Below, piece after piece: positions 1 to 6,367 of a stretch of DNA of 10,016 nucleotides. The position numbers and the translations under genes are program-made. The notes below the pieces were generated by a model. It saw only the letters and a list, made by a program, of their open reading frames with translations, was not told where the DNA came from and did no database searches. Source of the DNA: Clostridiales bacterium UBA1758 (GTDB lineage Bacteria > Bacillota > Clostridia > Oscillospirales > UBA1758); assembly GCA_002315595.1 (NCBI GenBank), contig DCHG01000057.1, positions 46,939-56,954 of the forward strand. Direction: 5' to 3'. Each line of letters starts with the position of its first letter. Position 1 is the first letter of the stretch.

Positions 1-579
1 GCAGGATCCGAGCGTTGTTACGGAACTCGGGATGTGATCCAGCACCAACGAAGAGCAGGATTGGAAGGCGGTACTTCCAATTGTCAGCAATGTTTCGGGC
101 AAACGAATCGTCGTCAGTTTTGTAAGGCTTGTGCAAAACTGCTGCGGGATCTCATCGACCGAATCCGGCACATAAACGCTTTCAATGGACGGATTTTTGT
201 ACCAAAGAAGCACCCATTTACAGATAAAGGTGATCGAATCGTCAAATACGACTCTTTTCACATCGCCCCCAAGATCTTCCCATGGAAACGCAGCCGCGAT
301 CTTTCCTTCCATTTTTCCGTATTTTTCGTCGTCACTGTATATCTTCAACGTTCCGTCGTTGTAAAAGATGTACTGAATATGCGAATTGATATCCTTGGCA
401 CTCCCGCTTTCAACGACCGTTAGTTCGTCTTCGTTCGGTATCGGGACATCCGTGGAGGAGGATGGCACTGTTTTGCAATTTATATCGCCCAAAGAAATTG
501 CATCCGCCGAAAGCGAAAATAACATTATTATGCAAAGAAGCATACCGATGGCCTTGTTAATGATCGTTTTGTGTTCCAT
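1..579 (-). CDS. Secreted BspA-like leucine-rich-repeat (LRR_5) protein, C-terminus outside window
   Basis: Open from ATG at 579 to the left edge (193 codons, no stop), so 3'-partial. The start is fixed by AGGAGG at 585-590, five bases upstream. Residues 1-27 look like a signal peptide: basic N-terminus, hydrophobic core MLLCIIMLFSL (13-23), and an A-x-A site (A25-D26-A27). After a polar linker, residues from about 107 onward form 23-25-residue repeats: 107-131, 132-154 and 155-177, with a fourth starting at 178. Their pattern is typical of LRR_5, for example TTIRLPETLLTIGSTAFQSC at 156-175. In BspA-like families these repeats make extracellular binding or adhesion surfaces; the ligand here cannot be told. 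Residues 28-106 match nothing I recognise. The missing part may contain further repeats and an anchor. Confident in the repeat family and secretion, not in function. Expression may depend on the promoter/terminator arrangement in 649-734. Confidence 0.8.
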   Translation of the reverse strand, partial: MEHKTIINKAIGMLLCIIMLFSLSADAISLGDINCKTVPSSSTDVPIPNEDELTVVESGSAKDINSHIQYIFYNDGTLKIYSDDEKYGKMEGKIAAAFPWEDLGGDVKRVVFDDSITFICKWVLLWYKNPSIESVYVPDSVDEIPQQFCTSLTKLTTIRLPETLLTIGSTAFQSCSSLVLDHIPSSVTTLGSC

Positions 580-648
580 TTCATCCTCCTGATTTTTCAA
601 ACGAATTTGTCATTGTACCGATGGACTTGCCGAAATCCGTCCCCGGAT

Positions 649-676
649 AAAAAAGCCGTGCAGAATACTGCACGGC
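649..676 (-). terminator. Intrinsic terminator (minus strand), downstream of GH20 gene and inside LRR gene leader
   Basis: A 9-bp perfect stem, GCCGTGCAG/CTGCACGGC (655-663 with 668-676), has a 4-base loop. Read on the minus strand it is followed by six T (654-649), a textbook rho-independent terminator. It lies about 130 bases past the stop of the minus-strand GH20 gene and about 70 bases before the start of the LRR gene. Read on the plus strand the hairpin is followed by AACTTT, which is weak. Confidence 0.85.
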
Positions 677-705
677 AACTTTGGTTCTTAACCCACCGTA
701 TTAAC

Positions 706-734
706 ATTATACGCCGAAGATTTTCAAAAATCAA
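706..734 (-). promoter_or_regulatory. Probable sigma-A promoter for the LRR gene or a short terminated RNA
   Basis: On the minus strand a TTGATT -35 box (729-734) and a perfect TATAAT -10 box (706-711) are separated by exactly 17 bases. The start site would be near 699, only about 23 bases before the terminator hairpin at 676-655. The transcript would therefore be cut at about 50 nt unless the terminator is bypassed. A weaker second candidate -10, TACAAT (612-617), lies past the terminator without a convincing -35 box. Confidence 0.65.
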
Positions 735-738
735 TACT

Positions 739-771
739 ATCCATAGATGTTGTAAAAATATATCTATGGAT
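739..771. repeat. 10-bp perfect inverted repeat, candidate operator
   Basis: ATCCATAGAT (739-748) and its exact reverse complement ATCTATGGAT (762-771) are separated by 13 bases, so half-site centres are 23 bases apart. The repeat sits a few bases upstream of the -35 box at 729-734 (minus-strand orientation), where a transcription factor could bind. No T-run follows on either strand, so it is not a normal terminator. The heptamer GATGTTG also occurs at 746-752, 769-775 and 811-817. Which protein would bind is unknown. Confidence 0.5.
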
Positions 772-807
772 GTTGCTGGCGTTCAATCAAAAATCTTACA
801 CGCGGGA

Positions 808-2397
808 TCAGATGTTGTTTGCGGAAACGTTTTGCTTCCAGTTTTGGAAGTAAGACGGACCTTTGAAGAATTCAAGCGGTTGTTCTTCCAATTCGGGGAT
901 GCAGTCGATTTTGCCGTCACGGAGGTCGACCAAACGGTCACGGCAACTTTTTAGTCGATTCATCAGTCCGCCGAGACGGATGTCCTGCACATCAAAACCA
1001 TGCGGTTTGTTTTCGGTGTACCACTGCGTGCGGAAGGCGTGATAGAAATCATCGACGGCACGAATGGTTTTGGCGTAGCGTTTGATCAGATCGTCGAGCA
1101 TATCCTTCTCACCCGATGCGTAAGCGATTCTTGTCTGCTGACCGAGGTCGACTTTCAACGAAAGAGCCTTGCAGAGTTTCGAAAGGTTGTCGAAAAGATA
1201 GGCGTACTCGCCTGCTTTCTTGCCGTAATTCGCAAGACGGCGTGCAAAGGTCGCGTATTTTTTGGAGTAATTTTCGCCGACGGCGGAATCGAAAATGCCC
1301 ATAAAACAGTCGTTGTAAAGCAGATAACGGCAGGGATTGACGATATCGGGCGTGGTTTCGACCTTATTCGGAAGGTCGAGGGCGCAGAACGCGTCAAAAT
1401 CGCCACCGACGACTTCGCGGAACTTTGCACGGATCGTGGTAGGATCGGTGATGCCGTCGGCATAGCAGGCGGCGTAGCAAAGACTCGGCAGGACTGCATT
1501 GAACGGACATTCGCTTCCGTCATCGCCCCACATGGTCAAAAACGCGTTCCGAATTCCGCCCTCGATACACGCGGAAAGAGCCGCCTTCGTTGCACGGAAC
1601 GACCACGCGTTGTTCGGGGCAAATCCGATCCATTTCCACGCACCTCCACCGAAGACAACGCGATCGGTGATCTGTTTGTGACCGCGGATCATCTTGGTAT
1701 AGACGCTCTTTTGCGAGTGATAATAATCCCAGTAGACAAGGGAAAGTTTTTCCGGCATACGCTTACGGATCTCGGGATCAAAGTTGATTTTGGTCGAATA
1801 ATAGTCACCGCCTGTGGCGATCCGATAGAACATATCCGACCACATCATTGGCTCAAAGCCGTATTTGTCGGCGAGATCGCAGACCTTGATGAGGTGACCG
1901 AGCAGAAGTTCGGTGTGGTCGCAGTCGCCGTGCTTGTCATAATATTTACCGCGACCGAGCATATGCGCCTCATCCATACCAATGTGGATATGTTTGGTGC
2001 GGAAGCATTTGCGAAGCGACGAGAACATATTCTCGATGAGTTGGTAGGTGCGGTCTTCGCCGACCATAAGAATATCCCCCGTATCGGTGATGGCGGTATA
2101 CTCCGGCCAACGGACGGCGGCATTCATATGCGCAAGCGTCTGAATACAGGGCACAAGTTCGATGCCGAGTCCAAAGGCGAAATCATCAAGGTCTTTGAGT
2201 TCATCCTGCGTATAACGACCGCGGAAATAGCCGAAGAAAGGCTCACCGTCGACCTCGTAGGTATCCTCGGTGTAGAGTTGTACTTGATTATATCCGAATT
2301 TGGAAAGAAGTGTGAGGTATTTTTTGAGTGCGGGAATGTTCATAACCGCGTTGCGTGAAAAGTCTAACATAACGCCGAAGGTATCAAAATACTTCAT
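808..2397 (-). CDS. Family 20 glycoside hydrolase, beta-N-acetylhexosaminidase-like, cytoplasmic type
   Basis: 529 residues; it likely removes terminal N-acetylhexosamine (GlcNAc or GalNAc) or a related sugar from oligosaccharides. The GH20 hallmark is HIHIGMDEAH at residues 137-146, with the catalytic Asp142-Glu143 pair: in this family Glu is the acid/base and Asp orients the substrate acetamido group for substrate-assisted catalysis. Further barrel motifs are WSDMF (186-190), VYWDYYH (221-227) and TMWGDDG (288-294). No signal peptide is visible, and the barrel starts at residue 1 without the N-terminal domain of secreted GH20 enzymes. This resembles the short intracellular GcnA-like type, which has a helical C-terminal part. 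The ATG at 2397 is chosen because AAGGAG precedes it (2403-2408) and a promoter lies just upstream; the frame stays open to 3261, but that extension lies antisense to yqfD. No transporter or sugar kinase is nearby. Exact substrate not determinable. Confidence 0.85.
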   Translation of the reverse strand: MKYFDTFGVMLDFSRNAVMNIPALKKYLTLLSKFGYNQVQLYTEDTYEVDGEPFFGYFRGRYTQDELKDLDDFAFGLGIELVPCIQTLAHMNAAVRWPEYTAITDTGDILMVGEDRTYQLIENMFSSLRKCFRTKHIHIGMDEAHMLGRGKYYDKHGDCDHTELLLGHLIKVCDLADKYGFEPMMWSDMFYRIATGGDYYSTKINFDPEIRKRMPEKLSLVYWDYYHSQKSVYTKMIRGHKQITDRVVFGGGAWKWIGFAPNNAWSFRATKAALSACIEGGIRNAFLTMWGDDGSECPFNAVLPSLCYAACYADGITDPTTIRAKFREVVGGDFDAFCALDLPNKVETTPDIVNPCRYLLYNDCFMGIFDSAVGENYSKKYATFARRLANYGKKAGEYAYLFDNLSKLCKALSLKVDLGQQTRIAYASGEKDMLDDLIKRYAKTIRAVDDFYHAFRTQWYTENKPHGFDVQDIRLGGLMNRLKSCRDRLVDLRDGKIDCIPELEEQPLEFFKGPSYFQNWKQNVSANNI

Positions 2398-2434
2398 AAA
2401 ATTCTCCTTATTCCTTGTTTTTCTTGTTTCTTTC

Positions 2435-2463
2435 AGTATAGCCCAATAGCGAGAAACTTGCAA
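2435..2463 (-). promoter_or_regulatory. Sigma-A promoter of the GH20 gene
   Basis: On the minus strand TTGCAA (2458-2463), a 17-base spacer and TATACT (2435-2440) make a good sigma-A promoter. The predicted start is near 2428, giving a leader of about 30 bases with the AAGGAG ribosome site at 2403-2408. No operator or riboswitch is evident in that short leader, so regulation is not visible. Confidence 0.75.
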
Positions 2464-2560
2464 GATAAAATTGTTTTTTGTGTTTTGGCAGAACGACGTA
2501 AGCGGCGGTCGATGTGTCTTTTTTTGAAAATCTTTGCATAATATCAACGGGGGCGATGGG

Positions 2561-3688
2561 ATGAATATGAGAATCCGAGTCGTAGCGGCAAATACGGAAG
2601 AATTTTTGAACGATTGCGCAACGGCAAATATCGGATTGAAAAACGTCGTAAAAGTTGACTGCACGACGGTCGAGGCAGATCTATCGTCGAAAAAATACCG
2701 CGATCTTCCGGAAATTCGACGGAAAAGCCACTCCGAAATCCGTATCATTCGAAAGCCGGTGCGGTGGACAAACCGAGGAAAACTCGGCTTTGTGATCGGT
2801 GTTTTGATTTTTGCCGTCGGTCTGATTTTGTCACAATCCCGTCTTTGGGCGATCAATATCACCGGTAACGATTCCGTGCCAACGGCGAAGATTATGCGTG
2901 TGCTTGATGACCTCGGCGTTTTTCCGGGAGTACGGCTTGACGACATTGAGCCGAGCCGTGTCAAAAATCTCGTGATGCTCGAAATCGACGAACTCAGTTT
3001 TTTCGCGATCAATCTCCATGGCACGGTCGCAAACGTCATCGTGCGGGAGGCGACGCCCGCCGCAGAGGTGACTTCTGCACCAGCCGATATTGTTGCCAAG
3101 CGCGACACATTGGTCGAAAAGATCATCGTGACAAGCGGACTCGGTGTGGCGCAGAAAAATGAATTTTTGCAAAAAGGAAAGGTTTTGATCAGCGGGACGC
3201 TTGCTTCGGCGGTGCAGGGAACACGAACAGTCCGCGCCGATGGCATTGTCGAAGGTCGCACATGGTACCTTTATGAGGCGAAACTGCCCTTGACGGAGTG
3301 GACAAAATGTGTCACGGGACGGTCTTTTACCGAAAAATCGCTGATCTTCGGCAAAAGACGCATAAAAATTTGCGGAAACAGTGGTAATTGCCGTCCCACT
3401 TGTGATAAAATAATGTTAAAAGGAAATTTAGGCCTTTTCGGCATTGATCTTCCGATCGAAGTGGAAACGATTACTTCGACCGAATATACCGTCGAGTCAC
3501 GGGCGATCCTGCCCGACGAAGCCGCCGAAAGGTTGAGCGCCTTTCTCACCGACGAATTTCGGACTGCGATTGAGGGCGAAATTTTGTCCTGTGAAGTCGT
3601 TTGTGCCCGTGCAAGTGACTGCTATATCGGAAGAATGTGTGCCGAGTGTCGTGAAAATATATCAGAAATTTCGGAATTAGGTGAATGA
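2561..3688 (+). CDS. yqfD: Sporulation protein YqfD
   Basis: 375 residues. YqfD is a conserved membrane protein of endospore-forming Firmicutes needed for sporulation; its biochemical role is not established. Visible features: a basic N-terminal cytoplasmic region (1-72), one strong membrane segment at about 74-91, then the family blocks WAINITGN (97-103), AINLHGTVANVIVREATP (149-166), DIVAKRD (176-182) and KGKVLISG (205-212). The ATG at 2561 is preceded by GGGGG at 2549-2553 with 7 bases of spacing; a TTG at 2534 in frame would add nine residues but lacks as good a site. Odd: nine cysteines sit in the last 126 residues (250, 271, 277, 281, 344, 348, 354, 360, 363), and the usual small partner gene yqfC is not upstream. 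phoH follows after 3 bases, so the two are co-transcribed. Confidence 0.85.
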   Translation: MNMRIRVVAANTEEFLNDCATANIGLKNVVKVDCTTVEADLSSKKYRDLPEIRRKSHSEIRIIRKPVRWTNRGKLGFVIGVLIFAVGLILSQSRLWAINITGNDSVPTAKIMRVLDDLGVFPGVRLDDIEPSRVKNLVMLEIDELSFFAINLHGTVANVIVREATPAAEVTSAPADIVAKRDTLVEKIIVTSGLGVAQKNEFLQKGKVLISGTLASAVQGTRTVRADGIVEGRTWYLYEAKLPLTEWTKCVTGRSFTEKSLIFGKRRIKICGNSGNCRPTCDKIMLKGNLGLFGIDLPIEVETITSTEYTVESRAILPDEAAERLSAFLTDEFRTAIEGEILSCEVVCARASDCYIGRMCAECRENISEISELGE

Positions 3689-3691
3689 AAC

Positions 3692-4675
3692 ATGACAGAA
3701 CAAAACGTGAATGTCGAAAGATTGGAACATATTATCAATCTTTTCGGCTCTTTTGATGAAAATATCCGTTTGATTGAGGAAGAATACGGTGTAAAAGTCC
3801 TTAACCGTGATACGGAATTGAAGGTTACGGGCGACGAAGAAAATGTTGCCAAGGCCGTGCGCACGCTGGAAGGATTGCTAACGCTTTCGATGAAAGGCGA
3901 GCCGATCAATGAGCAGAATGTGCGGTATGTGATGGGACTTGTTTTAGACGGAAACGAAACAAGGATCGGGGAACTTGCAAGCGACGTCGTCTGCGTCACA
4001 GCCAAAGGGAAACCCGTCAAAGCCAAAACGCTCGGTCAGAAGCGGTATGTCGAAGCGATTCGCAACAATACCGTGACTGTCAGCGTCGGTCCTGCGGGTA
4101 CGGGTAAAACCTATCTTGCCGTTGCGGAAGCGGTGTCCGCATTTCGCGCCAAGCAGGTCAACCGCATCATTTTGACAAGACCTGCGGTGGAAGCCGGTGA
4201 AAAACTCGGTTTTCTGCCCGGCGATTTGCAAAATAAGGTCGACCCCTATCTCCGTCCGCTTTATGATGCGCTTTTTGATATGCTCGGTGCGGAAAATTAT
4301 CAAAAATATCTTGAACGCGGCAATATCGAGGTCGCCCCGCTTGCATATATGCGCGGACGCACCCTTGACGATTCGTTTATCATTCTCGATGAAGCGCAGA
4401 ATACGACTTGCGAACAGATGAAGATGTTTTTGACGCGAATCGGCATGGGCTCCAAGGCGGTCATTACCGGCGATATTACTCAAATCGATCTCCCGGACGG
4501 GAAATACAGCGGCTTGAAAGAAGCCATGCACGTTTTGACCGACATCGAAGGAATTGCGATCTGCGCACTTTCCGGACGCGACGTCGTTCGTCATGTCCTT
4601 GTTCAGCGCATTATTGAAGCATATGAAAAACATGACAAAGAACGTGCCGCAAAGGCAAATCAGTTCAAAAAATAA
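3692..4675 (+). CDS. phoH: PhoH-like (PhoL/YbeZ type) P-loop ATPase
   Basis: 327 residues, normal for the family. A KH-like N-terminal region (about 1-100) precedes the PhoH ATPase domain. Walker A is GPAGTGKT (133-140) and Walker B is FIILDEAQN (229-237); between them is the family block TRPAVEAGEKLGFLPGDL (162-179), and after it VITGDITQIDLPDG (257-270). PhoH/YbeZ proteins are cytoplasmic nucleotide-dependent enzymes linked to RNA metabolism, and their genes commonly neighbour ybeY, as here. The name reflects phosphate-starvation regulation in E. coli, but no Pho box is visible here. The start is 3 bases after the yqfD stop, with a ribosome site (AGGTGA) inside the end of yqfD, which suggests translational coupling. 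The precise substrate in this lineage is inference. Confidence 0.93.
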   Translation: MTEQNVNVERLEHIINLFGSFDENIRLIEEEYGVKVLNRDTELKVTGDEENVAKAVRTLEGLLTLSMKGEPINEQNVRYVMGLVLDGNETRIGELASDVVCVTAKGKPVKAKTLGQKRYVEAIRNNTVTVSVGPAGTGKTYLAVAEAVSAFRAKQVNRIILTRPAVEAGEKLGFLPGDLQNKVDPYLRPLYDALFDMLGAENYQKYLERGNIEVAPLAYMRGRTLDDSFIILDEAQNTTCEQMKMFLTRIGMGSKAVITGDITQIDLPDGKYSGLKEAMHVLTDIEGIAICALSGRDVVRHVLVQRIIEAYEKHDKERAAKANQFKK

Positions 4676-4737
4676 ACATTTTTATCATTTTTCTATCGAA
4701 AGGCTGAACCGCGAATCTGTTCCGCGGGACGGGATTT

Positions 4738-5220
4738 ATGAGAAATAAAATCATTTTGTCAAAGGAAGTCGAACTTCCTTTTCGTACGGCGACGCTTTTG
4801 AAAAAGAGCGTCAACGCCGCCCTTCATTATGTGGGTGCGGATATTGGTTGCGTGGTGAATGTTACCGTCACCGATGACGAAGGCATTCGTGCGCGTAATC
4901 TCGAATTCCGGAAAATCGACTCTGCAACGGATGTTCTGTCGTTTCCGCTTGTTGCAATGATTGCGGGCGAGTTCGGTTACGAACCCACCGATCTCGATAA
5001 TAAGGGACGGCTCGAACTCGGTGATATGGTCGTTAACCTTGACCGAATTCGTTCCCAGGCGGTGGAATACGGACATTCCGAAGCGAGGGAATTTGCATAT
5101 CTCGCCGTACATTCCGTGTTGCATCTTTGCGGTTATGACCATATGACGGACGATGACAAGCCTGTGATGAGGAAAGCCGAAGAGGAGATTTTGGCTGAAA
5201 TGGGACTGAAACGGGAATAG
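4738..5220 (+). CDS. ybeY: Endoribonuclease YbeY (rRNA maturation factor)
   Basis: 160 residues. YbeY is a zinc-dependent single-strand endoribonuclease involved in 16S rRNA 3' end maturation and ribosome quality control. The metal-binding signature is intact: HSVLHLCGYDH at 125-135, with His125, His129 and His135 as ligands. The preceding family blocks are also present, namely TDVLSFP (64-70) and LGDMVVNLDRI (94-104). The start follows a 62-base gap after phoH. The ribosome site is only a G-rich GGGACGGG (4726-4733), and a 5-bp hairpin (4709-4713 with 4723-4727) reaches into it, so translation may be modest. Its place between phoH and era fits a shared role in ribosome assembly. In many Firmicutes dgkA and cdd lie between ybeY and era; they are absent here. 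Confidence 0.95.
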   Translation: MRNKIILSKEVELPFRTATLLKKSVNAALHYVGADIGCVVNVTVTDDEGIRARNLEFRKIDSATDVLSFPLVAMIAGEFGYEPTDLDNKGRLELGDMVVNLDRIRSQAVEYGHSEAREFAYLAVHSVLHLCGYDHMTDDDKPVMRKAEEEILAEMGLKRE

Positions 5221-5246
5221 TATTTCATAATAGAAAGGATTTCACT

Positions 5247-6143
5247 ATGGAAATTACAAAATGCGGGATGATCGCAATCGTCGGACGACCGAATGTCGGT
5301 AAAAGCACATTGACCAATGCACTTACGGGCGATCGTATCGCAATTGTTTCACCGAAGCCGCAGACCACACGAAATCGCATCTGCGGCGTCGTCTGCCGTG
5401 ATGATACACAGTATGTTTTTATGGACACTCCGGGATTGCATAAGGCACAGTCCAAACTCGGCGAGTTTATGAATCATATCGTCGATAACTCCGTTGCCGA
5501 TGTTGATGCTGCCCTTTTAATGGTTGAGCCGATCGCAAAGGTCGGCATACCGGAGCGCGAACTGATCGAAAAAATCAAAGGTACCGGCGCGCCTGCGATC
5601 CTTGTCATCAATAAGATCGACACCGTTTCGGCGCCCGAAATTCTGCCCGTTATCGACGCGTATCGCAACGAAATGGAGTTCGAAGCGGTACTTCCGATCT
5701 CGGCAAAAAACAACGACGGCATAGAGGAATTGTTCAAAATCCTCGCACCGCTGATGCCGAAAGGTCGCCCGCTTTTCCCGGAAGATATGACCACGGATCA
5801 GCCGGAACGGCAGGTGCTTGCCGAGATTTTGCGTGAAAAACTGTTGTATTGTCTTGACCGTGAGGTACCTCACGGGATTGCTGTTGAATTGGAAACATTT
5901 TCCGAACGTGAGAACGGGATCATCGATGTCGGTGCAGTCATTTATTGCGAAAAAACATCCCATAAGGGCATCATTATCGGTAAGTCGGGTGCGATGCTGA
6001 AGCGTATCGGTGAGCAGGCACGTGTCGATATGGAAAAGTTTATGGGCACGAAGATTTGCCTGAAAACATGGGTGAAAGTTGCCGAAAATTGGCGCGATAA
6101 ATCCGCCGCACTTCATAATTTCGGCTATGTGTGTGACGATTAA
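5247..6143 (+). CDS. era: GTPase Era, 30S ribosomal subunit assembly
   Basis: 298 residues, full length for Era. The GTPase domain has G1 GRPNVGKST (13-21), the switch region with TTR (40-42), G3 DTPGLH (60-65), G4 NKID (122-125) and G5 SAK (152-154). The C-terminal KH domain carries GIIIGKSGAMLKRIGEQAR (241-259), the loop that binds the 3' end of 16S rRNA. Era checks late 30S assembly at or near the membrane. The ATG at 5247 follows AAAGGA (5235-5240), and the gene lies 26 bases after ybeY, so it belongs to the same operon. A terminator follows at 6233-6265. recO, which often comes next in Firmicutes, is not here. Confidence 0.97.
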   Translation: MEITKCGMIAIVGRPNVGKSTLTNALTGDRIAIVSPKPQTTRNRICGVVCRDDTQYVFMDTPGLHKAQSKLGEFMNHIVDNSVADVDAALLMVEPIAKVGIPERELIEKIKGTGAPAILVINKIDTVSAPEILPVIDAYRNEMEFEAVLPISAKNNDGIEELFKILAPLMPKGRPLFPEDMTTDQPERQVLAEILREKLLYCLDREVPHGIAVELETFSERENGIIDVGAVIYCEKTSHKGIIIGKSGAMLKRIGEQARVDMEKFMGTKICLKTWVKVAENWRDKSAALHNFGYVCDD

Positions 6144-6232
6144 GCGGATCATTTGGCGGAATACGGACAAGGATGAAAGAAAATTACACCCGGAATTTTG
6201 CTGAATTGATACTGAAAACAGAAAATGACCAT

Positions 6233-6265
6233 AAAAGAGCCCGGAAGAAACTCCGGACTCTTTTT
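6233..6265 (+). terminator. Intrinsic terminator of the yqfD-era operon
   Basis: Bases 6233-6245 pair with 6252-6264 around a 6-base loop, broken by one C/A mismatch (6240/6257). The hairpin ends in a T-run (6261-6265) and a second TTTT shortly after. On the minus strand the mismatch becomes a U-G wobble followed by TTTT, so it could also stop antisense transcripts. It lies 90 bases past era. Confidence 0.8.
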
Positions 6266-6283
6266 ACTTTTCTGCGAAAATAC

Positions 6284-6312
6284 TTGCGTTTTTTACGGTT
6301 TTCGGCGATAAT
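6284..6312 (+). promoter_or_regulatory. Candidate promoter of the activase / glycyl radical enzyme operon
   Basis: TTGCGT (6284-6289) and GATAAT (6307-6312) are separated by 17 bases. The -10 box matches consensus at five of six positions, the -35 at three. The start would fall near 6319, just after the era terminator and just before the small leader ORF at 6335. No clear operator (for example an FNR- or Rex-type palindrome) is seen. Confidence 0.5.
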
Positions 6313-6334
6313 ATTAGAAAATGGCGAGGTTGTC

Positions 6335-6367
6335 ATGAAAAAGGCATTCAAGGAAGTGAACCAATGA
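6335..6367 (+). CDS. Possible 10-residue leader peptide MKKAFKEVNQ upstream of the activase
   Basis: ATG at 6335 is preceded by GAGG (6326-6329) with 5 bases of spacing. The ORF ends with a TGA that overlaps the activase ATG (ATGA, 6364-6367). The activase ribosome site AAGGAAG (6350-6356) lies inside it. Spacing, position after the candidate promoter and the ATGA overlap fit a short translated leader coupling ribosomes into the activase. An ORF this short can arise by chance, so this is tentative. The longer in-frame ORF from 6173 crosses the terminator and is not supported. Confidence 0.3.
   Translation: MKKAFKEVNQ

Noticed and set aside
739..771. Inverted repeat read as a second terminator of the GH20 gene
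   Set aside because: The 13-base AT-rich loop is long and no T-run follows the stem on the minus strand. An operator-like role fits better.
1000..2358. Long plus-strand ORF (452 codons) across the GH20 region
   Set aside because: It lies entirely antisense to the GH20 gene, whose minus-strand protein has the HIHIGMDEAH catalytic motif and a promoter and ribosome site. The plus-strand product shows no family features and no ribosome site.
2514..2542. Plus-strand promoter for yqfD with -10 CATAAT at 2537-2542
   Set aside because: The -10 is plausible, and CATAATAT faintly recalls a sporulation sigma-E box, but no matching -35 element is at the right distance. The resulting leader would also be very short. 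Not enough to annotate.
2398..3261. N-terminal extension of the GH20 reading frame (288 extra codons)
   Set aside because: It would run antisense to yqfD and across the GH20 promoter and ribosome site. The family-typical start MKYFDTFGVMLDFSR begins at 2397.
6173..6367. 64-codon plus-strand ORF between era and the activase
   Set aside because: It runs straight through the era terminator hairpin and the candidate promoter, and its product is low-complexity basic sequence. Only its last ten codons have a ribosome site, listed separately as a tentative leader.
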